From: an uncultured Oscillospiraceae bacterium
Lineage (GTDB): Bacteria; Bacillota_A; Clostridia; Oscillospirales; Acutalibacteraceae
DNA: 33,149 bases
Assembly: GCA_910587995.1 (NCBI GenBank)
Contig: CAJUNS010000029.1
Span: 1-33,149, forward strand
Direction: 5' to 3'
Each line of letters starts with the position of its first letter. Within the stretch, counting starts at the first letter, position 1. Under the pieces are notes generated by a model, which ran no database searches, had not been told where the DNA came from, and saw only the letters and a list, made by a program, of their open reading frames with translations. A program made the translations under genes and the position numbers. This document shows positions 1-7,781 of the stretch, piece after piece.

Positions 1-11
1 TTTACTCCTCT

Positions 12-62
12 AAAAAGCAAAAGTCTACCCTGCATAGAAACCCAGGCGGTAGGCTTTGCTTT
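12..62 (-). terminator. Terminator hairpin after the small secreted protein gene
   Basis: Read on the minus strand, an imperfect stem (arms about 12-30 and 48-62, with one bulge) ends in GCTTTTTAG. It lies about 40 bases beyond the stop codon of the gene at 103-393, so it fits an intrinsic terminator for that gene. Confidence 0.6.
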
Positions 63-102
63 GTAATGTATTCTATTTTAGCACAGTTCCAACCGCTTTT
101 GC

Positions 103-393
103 TTACGCATACGGGCAGCGGCTGGTCTTATACTGTTCCTGGTTATAAGTACCACATTTGGAGCAAGAAACCTGCTTCCTGCTGTACACATTAATGTGCT
201 CATGTACGCCGCTATGGGAGCCACAGTAATCCACACGGGTAGTCCGCGTGATATCGCTCATCTCATATATAGTAGCAGAACCGCCACATCGAGAACAGTA
301 ACCGCTATATGCAGCCGATGCTGTCACCGCCAACAACCCAACCACCAGCATAAGCGCTAGCAATAGAGCGACTAATCTTTTTGTCAGTTTCAC
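103..393 (-). CDS. Small secreted cysteine-rich protein of unknown function
   Basis: This encodes 96 residues if translation starts at the GTG at 393, which has AAGGAAGG about 7 bases upstream. An ATG 24 bases further upstream (417) has no ribosome binding site. Residues 1-28 form a typical signal peptide: Lys/Arg start, long Leu/Val core, and an ASA-A type cleavage site. The mature part is only about 68 residues and has six cysteines at 33, 36, 57, 77, 80 and 93. Two CxxC pairs followed by Gly (CSRCG and CSKCG) plus several histidines suggest a small exported zinc-ribbon-like or disulfide-bonded protein. The gene is monocistronic between its own promoter and terminator. Its base composition is visibly more AT-rich than the GC-rich neighbours, which hints at recent acquisition. 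I do not recognise the family and propose no function. Confidence 0.75.
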   Translation of the reverse strand: MKLTKRLVALLLALMLVVGLLAVTASAAYSGYCSRCGGSATIYEMSDITRTTRVDYCGSHSGVHEHINVYSRKQVSCSKCGTYNQEQYKTSRCPYA

Positions 394-522
394 AATAACC
401 CTTCCTTTCTCACTCATAAAATCGCCATGCTATACTTTGGATCTTCGTTCCATCCGCATTCTATGTAACGCGGTTTAATTCATCTTTCGTACACTGGAAC
501 CAGCCTCTGTTTCTTTTTCTAT

Positions 523-552
523 ATTTTAGCACGCAAAATCACATTTTGTCAA
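523..552 (-). promoter_or_regulatory. Sigma-A promoter of the small secreted protein gene
   Basis: On the minus strand a perfect -35 TTGACA (547-552) is followed after 18 bases by TAAAAT (523-528). Transcription would start near 516 and give a leader of about 120 bases before the GTG at 393. It is the best -35 match noticed in the window. Confidence 0.7.
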
Positions 553-601
553 CACAAACTTTAAATTTGCCCTCTGATTTTTAGTCGTTTTCCCTATCCC
601 G

Positions 602-1303
602 CTACGCCCATCCCCGCTCTACAAAGGCTACCAGCTGCCGCAGGTTGTAAATGGTCCACTCCGACTCCGGCTGGACCCCTTCCCGGTCCAGCAGAAAGGA
701 GGCAAAGCCCAGCTGGCGGGCCCCCTCGGCCTCGGGCGGGTAATCGTCCACATAGATGCTCTCCTCCGCCGCCACCCCTTGGGCTTCCAGCGCGGCGTAA
801 AAAATAGCCGGGTCCGGCTTCATGGCCCCCACCAAAGAGCTGGCCGTAAAGCTGGTGAAGTACTGGTGCAGCCCGCAGTTTTCCAGCGTCAGCTCCAACG
901 AGGGCGGACAGTCGCTGATGACCCCCATTTTGTACCCCTTGGTCCTAAAATATTCCAGAACCTCTACGGTTTCGGCATAAGGATGTTTTTTTAAGTACCA
1001 CAGCCTGTCCACCAGCAGGTCCGCCCGCTCGGCGGTTTTCTCTGTAATGCCCATGTCTTCAAACACATACAGGTACCACTGCCGGAAAAAGGCCAGCTCG
1101 TCCTCCAGGGTTTTATAGGGCGCGAAGGGGAAGCCCCCCTGGCTTACCTTGTCAAAAAACTTCATAAAGTAGTCGTAAGAGCTGTCGAACTTCTTCCCGC
1201 TCCACTCCTCCAGGCTCCGGTCCCGGAACAGGTTCCACTCCCGGTCCCCCCGCACCAAAGTGCCGTCCCGGTCGAAAAAGACCGCCTTGTACTTTTTCCG
1301 CAT
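602..1303 (-). CDS. HAD-superfamily hydrolase
   Basis: This is a 233-residue cytoplasmic phosphatase-like protein of the haloacid dehalogenase superfamily. Motif I (FFDRDGT) carries the nucleophile Asp11 and the general acid Asp13. Motif II is VISD, the motif III lysine is in GAMKPDP, and motif IV is YVDDYPPEA. The helical cap lies between motifs I and II, as in subfamily I phosphatases. The substrate cannot be told from sequence. Its start codon lies 3 bases after the stop of the cysteine desulfurase gene, and its ribosome binding site (AAGGAG) sits inside the end of that gene, so the two are almost certainly one operon with coupled translation. Whether the phosphatase has any role with sulfur transfer is unknown. 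Confidence 0.85.
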   Translation of the reverse strand: MRKKYKAVFFDRDGTLVRGDREWNLFRDRSLEEWSGKKFDSSYDYFMKFFDKVSQGGFPFAPYKTLEDELAFFRQWYLYVFEDMGITEKTAERADLLVDRLWYLKKHPYAETVEVLEYFRTKGYKMGVISDCPPSLELTLENCGLHQYFTSFTASSLVGAMKPDPAIFYAALEAQGVAAEESIYVDDYPPEAEGARQLGFASFLLDREGVQPESEWTIYNLRQLVAFVERGWA

Positions 1304-1306
1304 GTT

Positions 1307-2449
1307 CTATCTCTCCTTGGCCAGGGCCGCCAGCCCCGCTTTTATGCCCTCCGCCAGGGCGTCCACATCCGCCTCGGTGCTGAAGCGGGAGAAGCTGGCC
1401 CGCAGGGCCGAACCCACCCGCTCTTTGGGCAGCCCCATGGCCGCCAGCACATGGCTGGGCTTGGCCTTGCCGCAGGCCGAGCCCGAGGACACATAGACCC
1501 CCCGGTCCGCCAGAAAATGCAGCATGGTCTCCGCACGCACGCCCAAAACCGAAAAGTTCAAAATGTACGGCAGGGCCTCTTCCGGCGAATTGACCGCCGC
1601 CTGCGGCACTCCCCCCAAAGCCTGCCGGAGCCGCCGGTTCAGGGCCGCGGCATGCTCCCAGGCCTCCCCCGGCTTGGGAGCGTGTTCCACCGCCTTGGCA
1701 AAGGCCCCAATCAGGGGCAGGCTCTCCGTACCCGAGCGCAGGCCCCGCTCCTGCCCGCCGCCCAGAAGCTGGGGCAGAATGCGCACGCCTTTTCGAATAT
1801 ATAGAGCCCCCACCCCCTTGGGTCCGTGAACCTTGTGGCCGCTGACCGTGCACAGGTCCGCGCCCAGCCGGCGGGGAGTAAAGTCCAGCTTGCAAAAGGC
1901 CTGGACGCAGTCTGTATGCAGCAGAGCCGGAGCCTTCTTCCGCCGGATGGCCCGGGCCGCCGCCTCCACAGGCTGAAGCGCGCCGGTCTCGTTGTTGGCC
2001 AGCATAACGCTGACCAGAATGGTCTCTCCGTCAATGGCTTGAGCCAAGGCCTCTTCGCTCACCCGTCCATCCGGTCCGGGGCGCAGGTACTCCACCGCAA
2101 AGCCTTGGCCTTCCAGTCCGGCCATTACCCGCAGCACAGAGTCATGCTCCACCGCCGTGGTGACGACCTTTTGCCCCAGGCGCTTACGGGCGCTGGCCGC
2201 GCCAAACAGCGCCAGATTATTGGCCTCGGTGCCGCCGCTGGTAAACACGATTTCCTCCGGCTGGGCGCCCAGCCGCGCCGCTATCACAGCCCGGGCGGCG
2301 TCCAGCTCCTTTTTCGCCAAAAAGCCCCGGGTGTGCAGGGAGGAGGGATTGCCGAAGCAGTCCAGCATCAGCCGCGACGCGGCCTCGGCGGCCTCCCGCA
2401 GCACCGGGGTGGTGGCGGAATTGTCTAAATAATGTTCTTCTGTCTGCAT
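1307..2449 (-). CDS. Cysteine desulfurase (NifS/IscS family)
   Basis: This PLP enzyme converts cysteine to alanine and leaves a persulfide on an active-site cysteine for Fe-S cluster or tRNA thiolation. The chain begins YLDNSATTP, as is typical of the family. The PLP lysine is in SGHKVHGPKG. The catalytic cysteine is in SSGSACGKAKPSHV, in the short-loop form characteristic of the NifS-like group rather than IscS proper. Length is 380 residues from the ATG at 2449, which has AGGA at proper spacing. The frame stays open to 2515, but that extension runs through an AT-rich hairpin repeat and has no ribosome binding site. No IscU, ThiI or other partner is visible nearby; only a HAD hydrolase follows, 3 bases downstream. 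Confidence 0.92.
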   Translation of the reverse strand: MQTEEHYLDNSATTPVLREAAEAASRLMLDCFGNPSSLHTRGFLAKKELDAARAVIAARLGAQPEEIVFTSGGTEANNLALFGAASARKRLGQKVVTTAVEHDSVLRVMAGLEGQGFAVEYLRPGPDGRVSEEALAQAIDGETILVSVMLANNETGALQPVEAAARAIRRKKAPALLHTDCVQAFCKLDFTPRRLGADLCTVSGHKVHGPKGVGALYIRKGVRILPQLLGGGQERGLRSGTESLPLIGAFAKAVEHAPKPGEAWEHAAALNRRLRQALGGVPQAAVNSPEEALPYILNFSVLGVRAETMLHFLADRGVYVSSGSACGKAKPSHVLAAMGLPKERVGSALRASFSRFSTEADVDALAEGIKAGLAALAKER

Positions 2450-2477
2450 GATCCCAATTCCTATCTGTCTGTAATAC

Positions 2478-2506
2478 TTAGAAGCTTTTTTGAAAAAAGG
2501 TTCTAA
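2478..2506. repeat. A/T-rich inverted repeat upstream of the cysteine desulfurase
   Basis: Two 14-base arms (TTAGAAGCTTTTTT and AAAAAAGGTTCTAA) are complementary except for one base and are separated by one base. It lies about 30 bases upstream of the desulfurase start, between that gene and the dehydrogenase. It may act as a 5' leader hairpin or be a relic of the dispersed repeat also seen at 9699-9778 and 31748-31821. Confidence 0.6.
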
Positions 2507-2542
2507 GAACTCCAAAAAACTTTAGACGCCATGCCCCCCTGT

Positions 2543-2555
2543 CCCCCCCCCCCCC
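2543..2555. repeat. C13 homopolymer tract
   Basis: Thirteen consecutive C residues lie in the 180-base gap between the dehydrogenase stop (2630) and the cysteine desulfurase start (2449), preceded by another C6 run at 2534-2539. On the transcribed minus strand this is G13. Such tracts are prone to slippage; it could also be an assembly-length uncertainty. Confidence 0.85.
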
Positions 2556-2629
2556 TGTGCCAACGCGTAAAATTCTTTGAAGATTCTTACGCTGCCTGAG
2601 TCCAGGCTAGAAACAGCGTCCCCAAGGGC

Positions 2630-3637
2630 TTAATACCCGGCGGCCAGGTCCACCTGGTTTTTTAGAGCCTCCCCGTTAACAAAACGGCGGAGATTTTCAG
2701 CGAAAATACCCGCGATGCGGTTGTGGGTCTCCTGCAAGTGGTAGCCCCCGGACACATGGGGGGTTACCACCGCGGTGGGCAGCTGCCACAGCCTGTGGCC
2801 AGCGGGCAGGGGCTCCGGGTCGGTTACGTCCAGGCCCGCGCCGCCTAAATGGCCGCTTTCCAGTCCATCGCACAGGGCTTCCGTGTCGATGATGTACCCC
2901 CGTCCCACGTTCAGCACCACCGCGCCGGGCTTCATCCGGCTGATGCGCTCCCGGCTCAAAAGGTTCCGGGTTGCCGGGGTTCCGGGCAGCGTGACCGCTA
3001 CTACATCCGCTTCGGGCAGCAGCTGGTCCAGGTCTTCCATCAGCCGGACCTGATCCGCATAGTCCGGTTTGGCGGTGTTGGTCCGGCGCACACCGGTAAC
3101 CCGGGCGCCCATGGCCTTGCACAGCCGCCCAAAGCTTCCGCCGATGTCTCCCATGCCCAGCACCAGCACATGGGCTCCATAAACCGAGCGCACATTGCCC
3201 TGGCTGGCCCAAAGCTCCTGCCTCTGCCCGTCCCGGTAGAGCTCCAGCTTTTTATCGATCATCAGCAGCATGCCCAGCATGTGCTCGGAGATGGCTAGGC
3301 CATAAGCCCCCGTGGCGTTGGTGAGCGCCGTGCCCTCTGGCAGCACTCCGGGGGCGGTGTAGAACTCCACCCCGGCGGAGCTGGTCTGCATCCACTCCAA
3401 ATGGGCGGCGTGCTTCAGCAAATCAGGCTGCACATTGCCCAAAACAGCATGGGCCCAGGCAAGGTCCTCTGGCGTTACCGCTTCAGCGGGCAGCAGGTCC
3501 GGAAAGGGCAGCGCCCCGCCCCGGCCCGAAGGCAGGCTCTCGCCCAGCCGGAAGCGCAGCTCTTCCTGGGGCGCGGCGGCTTGCAGGGCCTCCCGCTGTG
3601 CCTGCGAAACTGGTACCGTCACTAAAATGTGTTTCAT
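2630..3637 (-). CDS. D-2-hydroxyacid dehydrogenase family protein
   Basis: This is an NAD(P)H-dependent oxidoreductase of 335 residues in the D-isomer 2-hydroxyacid dehydrogenase family (phosphoglycerate, glyoxylate or hydroxypyruvate reductase relatives). The Rossmann nucleotide loop reads VLGMGDIGGSFG in mid-protein. The catalytic arginine is in LNVGRGYIID, the glutamate in DVTDPEPLP and the histidine in TPHVSGGYH, so the Arg-Glu-His set is complete. The first 100 residues are a divergent substrate-binding domain, so the true 2-ketoacid is uncertain; the general form resembles YcdW/GhrA-type reductases more than SerA, and no ACT domain is present. The ATG at 3637 has a perfect AGGAGG at 8 bases. 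The gene has its own promoter and is separated from nadE by a terminator-like hairpin. Confidence 0.88.
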   Translation of the reverse strand: MKHILVTVPVSQAQREALQAAAPQEELRFRLGESLPSGRGGALPFPDLLPAEAVTPEDLAWAHAVLGNVQPDLLKHAAHLEWMQTSSAGVEFYTAPGVLPEGTALTNATGAYGLAISEHMLGMLLMIDKKLELYRDGQRQELWASQGNVRSVYGAHVLVLGMGDIGGSFGRLCKAMGARVTGVRRTNTAKPDYADQVRLMEDLDQLLPEADVVAVTLPGTPATRNLLSRERISRMKPGAVVLNVGRGYIIDTEALCDGLESGHLGGAGLDVTDPEPLPAGHRLWQLPTAVVTPHVSGGYHLQETHNRIAGIFAENLRRFVNGEALKNQVDLAAGY

Positions 3638-3667
3638 AAAAAGGCCTCCTTACAAGTAATTTTCTTC

Positions 3668-3696
3668 ATTATAAATCAAACCATGAAATAGCGCAA
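3668..3696 (-). promoter_or_regulatory. Sigma-A promoter of the dehydrogenase gene
   Basis: On the minus strand TTGCGC (3691-3696) is followed after 17 bases by a perfect TATAAT (3668-3673). The ATG at 3637 is about 30 bases downstream. The same -35 hexamer and spacing recur in front of the citrate synthase gene. Confidence 0.65.
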
Positions 3697-3727
3697 CCTC
3701 CCCATGAGCCTGAGAACCCCAAACGCA

Positions 3728-3754
3728 GGAAAACAGCCCCAAGGACTGTTTTCC
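3728..3754 (-). terminator. Hairpin between nadE and the dehydrogenase
   Basis: Perfect 9-base arms GGAAAACAG / CTGTTTTCC enclose a 9-base loop about 30 bases past the nadE stop. The trailing T-run on the minus strand is weak (GCGTTTGGGGTT), so this is a probable rather than certain terminator. Confidence 0.5.
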
Positions 3755-3781
3755 GCAATATTTTCTCCGCTCCTGATTTTT

Positions 3782-5701
3782 TCACAGCGCCTCAATCTCC
3801 GCCAGCCACAAGGCGGCGCTGGCATCGCTGGGCATGCGCCAGTCCCCCCGGGGGGACAGCCCCACGCTGCCCACCTTGGGTCCGTCCGGCAGGCAGGACC
3901 GCTTAAACTGCTGGGTAAAAAACCGCCGGAAGAACACCCTCAGCCAGCCCTTCACCGTCTCGGGCTCATACTCGCCGCCAAAGGTCCGGCAGGCCATGCG
4001 GTAGATCTTCGCCGGCCCAAAGCCATGGCGCAGCAGGTGGTAGAGGAAGAAGTCGTGAAGCGCGTAAGGGCCCACCAGCTCTTCGGTTTTCTGGGCAATC
4101 TCCCCGTCCTTGGGGGGCAGCAGCTCGGGGCTCACCGGGGTGTCCAGCACGTCCAGCAGGGCCTCCCGCAGGGCTCCCTGGCAGAGGCCGGCCTCAAACT
4201 CCACCAAATGCCGCACCAATGTTTTCGGCACTCCGGCATTGACCGCGTACATGGACATATGGTCTCCGTTGTAGGTGGCCCAGCCCAAAGCCAGCTCCGA
4301 AAGATCTCCGGTACCCACCACCAGCCCGCCCCGCTGGTTGGCCATGTCCATCAGCACCTGAGTGCGCTCCCGGGCCTGGGCGTTTTCAAAGGCCACGTCA
4401 AACCGGTCCTCCGGCTGGCCGATGTCCGCGAAGTGCTGGCGCACAGCCTTCTCAATGGGAATCTCCATAAAATCCACTCCCAGGCCCCCGGCCATGCGCT
4501 GGGCGTTGCTTTTGGTGCGGCTGGTGGTGCCGAAACAGGGCATGGTAATGGTCAAAATGCCCTTCCGGCTCAGCCCCAGCCGGTCGAACGCCCGCACAGC
4601 CACCAGCAGGGCCAAAGTGGAATCCAGCCCGCCGGAGAGGGCGATAAGGGCGGTTTTGCAGCCAATATGGTCCAGCCGGGTGGCCAGACCCTGAGCCTGC
4701 AGGTTCAAAATCAGCTGGCAGCGCTCCGCCCGGGCGGCTGGGTCCTCCGGCACAAAGGGCAGCTTGGGGAAGGCCCGCTGGGGCTGGAACCGGGCCAAAG
4801 TCTCCTCCTCATAGCGGAAGGAGAGCTGGTGCGCATCGCCCAAAGCCGCCTCCGCCTGCCACACATTGGAGCGCAGGCGCTCCTGCGCAAGGCTTTCCAG
4901 GTCCACCTCGGCCACGGTCAGGCCTGTGGAGAACAGTTGGCTTTCCGCCAAAATCACGGCGTTTTCGGCGATGATGTTGTGCCCCGCGAACACCAGGTCC
5001 CCAGTGGACTCCCCGGCCCCAGCGCCGGTGTAGACATAGGCGCTGATGGTGTGGCCGGACCAGGTGCGCACCATGTCCCGGCGGTAGGCGGACTTGCCCG
5101 CCACCTCGTCGCTGCAAGAGGGGTTAAAAAGCAGCGTGGCGCCGTTTTTGCACAACCGGGCGCTGGGGGGTTCGGCTCCCCACAGGTCCTCGCAAATTTC
5201 CACGCCAATGGTAAGCCCCTCCACGTTCCCGCAGGGGAACAGCAGCCCCTGGCCCAGAAGGGCCTTCTGCCCGGCAAAGGAGACCTCCCAGGCCTTTTGG
5301 GGGGCGGGGGCAAAATAGCGGGCCTCGTAAAACTCCCCGTAATTGGGAATGCTGGCCTTGGCCGGAAGCCCCAGCAGCCGCCCCCGGTGGAACACGGCGG
5401 CGCAGTTAAACAGGGAGGCCCCCACCGGCACCGGCACGCCCACCACGCAGAGAATGTCCAGATGGGCGGTCTCTTCCATCAGCCGCGCCAAGCCCCGCCC
5501 GGCCCCGGCCAACAGGGCCCGGTTCTGGAACAGATCCCCGCAGGTATAGGCCGTAAGGGCCAGCTCTGGGAAGCACACCGCCCCGCAGCCCCGTTCCGCC
5601 GCCTCCAGAATCAAGCTCTTTATCCGGCGGACGTTTTCCTCCACATCCGCGACCTTCACCTCCGGGGTAGCCGCCGCTACCCGAAAAAAACCATCCTGCA
5701 T
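3782..5701 (-). CDS. nadE: Glutamine-dependent NAD+ synthetase
   Basis: This enzyme makes NAD+ from deamido-NAD, ATP and glutamine, the last step of NAD biosynthesis. The 639 residues show the two-domain form. The N-terminal nitrilase-fold glutaminase has the triad Glu (FPELALTAYT), Lys (PAKASIPNYGE) and Cys170 (GVEICEDLW). The C-terminal synthetase has the P-loop-like SGGLDST near residue 355 and the conserved GTGDLSELALGW and YNGDHMSMYAVN segments. Length fits the long clostridial/mycobacterial type. The ATG at 5701 has AGGAGG 7 bases upstream. It lies 87 bases downstream of the VanW-domain gene with no obvious terminator between, so they may be cotranscribed. Confidence 0.96.
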   Translation of the reverse strand: MQDGFFRVAAATPEVKVADVEENVRRIKSLILEAAERGCGAVCFPELALTAYTCGDLFQNRALLAGAGRGLARLMEETAHLDILCVVGVPVPVGASLFNCAAVFHRGRLLGLPAKASIPNYGEFYEARYFAPAPQKAWEVSFAGQKALLGQGLLFPCGNVEGLTIGVEICEDLWGAEPPSARLCKNGATLLFNPSCSDEVAGKSAYRRDMVRTWSGHTISAYVYTGAGAGESTGDLVFAGHNIIAENAVILAESQLFSTGLTVAEVDLESLAQERLRSNVWQAEAALGDAHQLSFRYEEETLARFQPQRAFPKLPFVPEDPAARAERCQLILNLQAQGLATRLDHIGCKTALIALSGGLDSTLALLVAVRAFDRLGLSRKGILTITMPCFGTTSRTKSNAQRMAGGLGVDFMEIPIEKAVRQHFADIGQPEDRFDVAFENAQARERTQVLMDMANQRGGLVVGTGDLSELALGWATYNGDHMSMYAVNAGVPKTLVRHLVEFEAGLCQGALREALLDVLDTPVSPELLPPKDGEIAQKTEELVGPYALHDFFLYHLLRHGFGPAKIYRMACRTFGGEYEPETVKGWLRVFFRRFFTQQFKRSCLPDGPKVGSVGLSPRGDWRMPSDASAALWLAEIEAL

Positions 5702-5788
5702 GGGGACGCCTCCTCTTTCTCATCCAGTGATATTACAAATCAAATGCTATAAATGGGCACAGGGGGTTCTCGGACCAAAGGGACGGGC

Positions 5789-7423
5789 TTATTCCCACAG
5801 ACTGCTCTCCAAACCGGCGTCTCCCCCCTCATCCGGGTCCTCCGTGGGGTCCGGCACGTCCGGGTCAAAGGGATCGGGGGTGGGCTCTGGGTCCGGTTCC
5901 GGCTCCGGCGTGGGGTCGGGATCCGGCTCTGGGTCCGGCTCCGGGGTGGGGTCCGGCACAGGAGGAGCGGACGTCGGCTTAGGCGTGGCGCTGGGCGCGG
6001 GGGTCGGCGTGGGCTTGGGGTCCGTGGTGCCGCTCTCCTTCGAGGTATCCACCTTGCTGGTGTCCGTGCCCTCGCCTACCAGATAAATCTTACCCGTGGA
6101 CCCATAATAGGAGTCCGGCAGGGACTCGGTACGCACCGCCTCGCCGTTTTTATAAAAGGTCCGCCAGGCGCTGGCATAGTAGCCGCTGTTGCCAGAGGTC
6201 TTGCGCACATACTGCCCTTTGGCCAGGGATCCGTCCACCCGGAACTCCACCGACTCCCGGGGGGGCTCATAGCCGGTCTGCTCCGAGCCCAGCTCAATGT
6301 TGTCCCATTCCTCCGGGAAGCAGCCATAAAAGTTCACCGTCAGGGTCACACCGTCCATCCAGGCGGCGATATACACCGGGTTCTTTAGGCTGTTGCGGAA
6401 CTGAAAGTCAATGTTGCCATAGTCCACCGTGGCGTCCAGGCCGATGGGGCAGTAACTGGAAGGACTGCTGTGGCAATCCCGCTCCACAATCTCCATGCCA
6501 GCCATCAAGGCGGCGTTGTACAACGTGGTGGAGCCCTGGCAGATGCCGCCGCCGTACATCTCCACGCTAAGGCCCCCGGCCAGGCCCCCGGCGGGCAGCC
6601 AGCCGTTGGCCGGGTTGGTGCTGTCGCCTGTGGCGGTGTTGTAGGAGAACAGATCGCCCGGGTTCAAAATGGTCTTGTTTACATGAGAGAGGGCCAAGCT
6701 CATGTTGGAGTTGCCGTTGGCTGTGTTGGTGGACTCCGTGCTATAGGTGGAAAGCAGTTTAAAATGCTCCTGCAAATATTTTTTGGTCACCTTGGGCTGG
6801 GCCTCCACAAAAGCCGCTTGGATGGCTCCGCCCCGCTTCTGGGCCAGCTGCTGGCGGATGCTCTGTAGGGTCGCGGCCATATCCACCCGGCTGCCCGCCT
6901 GCTCGTCCGTAAACTCAAAGGCCTGCGACTCGGTGTTGAAGCCGCTGACCGTGGCGTCCTTGCCCTGGGCAAAGCAGGCCTTGGCCGCCTCCTGCAGCTT
7001 TTGCTTTCCCGCCTGAGAGAGGTCCGCCACAAAGGGCAGCTCAAACTTGTCCGCCTTGCCGCTTTCCAGCATTTCGGGCAGGGCCAGCTCCAAAATGTCC
7101 TGGGTGGTAAAGTCCTCACCCCGCAGGGCCACGGTGTCGTCCTTAAACTTCACGCTGATCTCCATGGCGCCCATGGTCTCCTCCAGCGCGGCCCGGGCAA
7201 TGGGCAGGGCCTCCTCCACGGTTTTGCCTCCAACGTTCTTTCCGCCAATGGATGCCCCTTCGGGGAACACATTGGGGTCGTGGGCCGAAACCGAGGCCAG
7301 CCCGGAGCTCTCCTGCGGAGCGTCCCCGCCCCGCTTGCAGGCGGAAAAGCTCACCGCCAACACCAGCGCCGCCGCCAGCAGCGCCGTACGCTTCCAGTAT
7401 ACCTTCCCAAATCGATTCGCCAT
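5789..7423 (-). CDS. VanW-domain lipoprotein with acidic proline-rich tail
   Basis: The 544-residue exported protein starts with a signal peptide ending in FSAC, a lipobox-like site with Cys27. Residues about 60-215 resemble the YoaR-type peptidoglycan-binding domain (PG_binding_4) that usually precedes VanW. The VanW core follows, with the diagnostic LNPGDLFSYN, MYGGGICQGSTTLYNAAL and ERDCHSSPSSYCPIGLDATVDYG segments. A short G5-like beta region (residues about 385-450) comes next. The last 85 residues are a low-complexity Asp/Glu/Pro/Thr tail encoded by short DNA repeats. VanW proteins are linked to glycopeptide resistance only by association with vanB clusters; here there is no van cluster, so a cell-wall role is the safer statement. 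The ATG has AGGAAGG upstream and a strong promoter lies about 90 bases before it. Confidence 0.9.
   Translation of the reverse strand: MANRFGKVYWKRTALLAAALVLAVSFSACKRGGDAPQESSGLASVSAHDPNVFPEGASIGGKNVGGKTVEEALPIARAALEETMGAMEISVKFKDDTVALRGEDFTTQDILELALPEMLESGKADKFELPFVADLSQAGKQKLQEAAKACFAQGKDATVSGFNTESQAFEFTDEQAGSRVDMAATLQSIRQQLAQKRGGAIQAAFVEAQPKVTKKYLQEHFKLLSTYSTESTNTANGNSNMSLALSHVNKTILNPGDLFSYNTATGDSTNPANGWLPAGGLAGGLSVEMYGGGICQGSTTLYNAALMAGMEIVERDCHSSPSSYCPIGLDATVDYGNIDFQFRNSLKNPVYIAAWMDGVTLTVNFYGCFPEEWDNIELGSEQTGYEPPRESVEFRVDGSLAKGQYVRKTSGNSGYYASAWRTFYKNGEAVRTESLPDSYYGSTGKIYLVGEGTDTSKVDTSKESGTTDPKPTPTPAPSATPKPTSAPPVPDPTPEPDPEPDPDPTPEPEPDPEPTPDPFDPDVPDPTEDPDEGGDAGLESSLWE
5840..6010. repeat. 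Degenerate Pro-Asp/Glu coding repeats
   Basis: The stretch is built of repeating units close to TCCGGCTCCGG and GGGGTCCGG, which encode alternating Pro with Asp, Glu or Thr in the VanW protein tail. Such short-unit repeats readily change copy number, so tail length may vary between strains. Confidence 0.75.
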
Positions 7424-7510
7424 CTATCTTCCGTCCTTCCTCCCGTCCCGCGGGTTAAAATCCCTGGCAGCCACTGGGCTGCGGAGCCCCAGTTTACATG
7501 CATACTTAGT

Positions 7511-7539
7511 ATTATACCTTGCCCTCCTCTAAATGTAAA
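7511..7539 (-). promoter_or_regulatory. Sigma-A promoter of the VanW gene
   Basis: On the minus strand TTTACA (7534-7539) is followed after 17 bases by a perfect TATAAT (7511-7516). The leader of about 80 bases contains a small hairpin (CTGGG/CCCAG) before the ribosome binding site. Confidence 0.72.
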
Positions 7540-7647
7540 GGCGGCAAAGGTATCAATTTGGTTACAGTTTTCGCGTTTTTTTATTTTGCGGCCTTACAAA
7601 AAACTTACGCTTTTCTTAAACGGCTGGAATCTTTCGGAAAACCATGG

Positions 7648-7653
7648 TACAAT
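7648..7653 (+). promoter_or_regulatory. Candidate -10 element for the glycosyltransferase operon
   Basis: TACAAT lies about 130 bases before the glycosyltransferase start in the 358-base divergent gap 7424-7781. The -35 match (TGGAAT, 17 bases upstream) is poor. The predicted leader is strikingly GC-rich and could fold, but no known riboswitch motif was recognised. Confidence 0.35.
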
Positions 7654-7781
7654 ATACACAAAGGATACCGCGCCGCGGTTTTACGGGGACCGCCTGTGGC
7701 GGCCGCGCTGAAAACCCGGGCCGGCCAAGCCCCTGGCCGATGCCCCGGCTGTTGAAACTAATTTCCCAAAGGAGCTACATT

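Noticed and set aside
2565..2592. Imperfect hairpin GCGTAA...TTACGC after the dehydrogenase gene
   Set aside because: It has two mismatches and no T-run on the minus strand (a G-rich tract follows), so I do not call it a terminator.
3704..5752. 682-residue open frame on the plus strand opposite nadE
   Set aside because: It mirrors the clear nadE gene, shows no recognisable domain and is rich in Gly, Gln, His and Pro, as expected for antisense frames in GC-rich DNA.
5840..6010. Possible CRISPR-like or satellite array
   Set aside because: The units are short, irregular and in frame with a Pro/Asp/Glu tail, without spacers.
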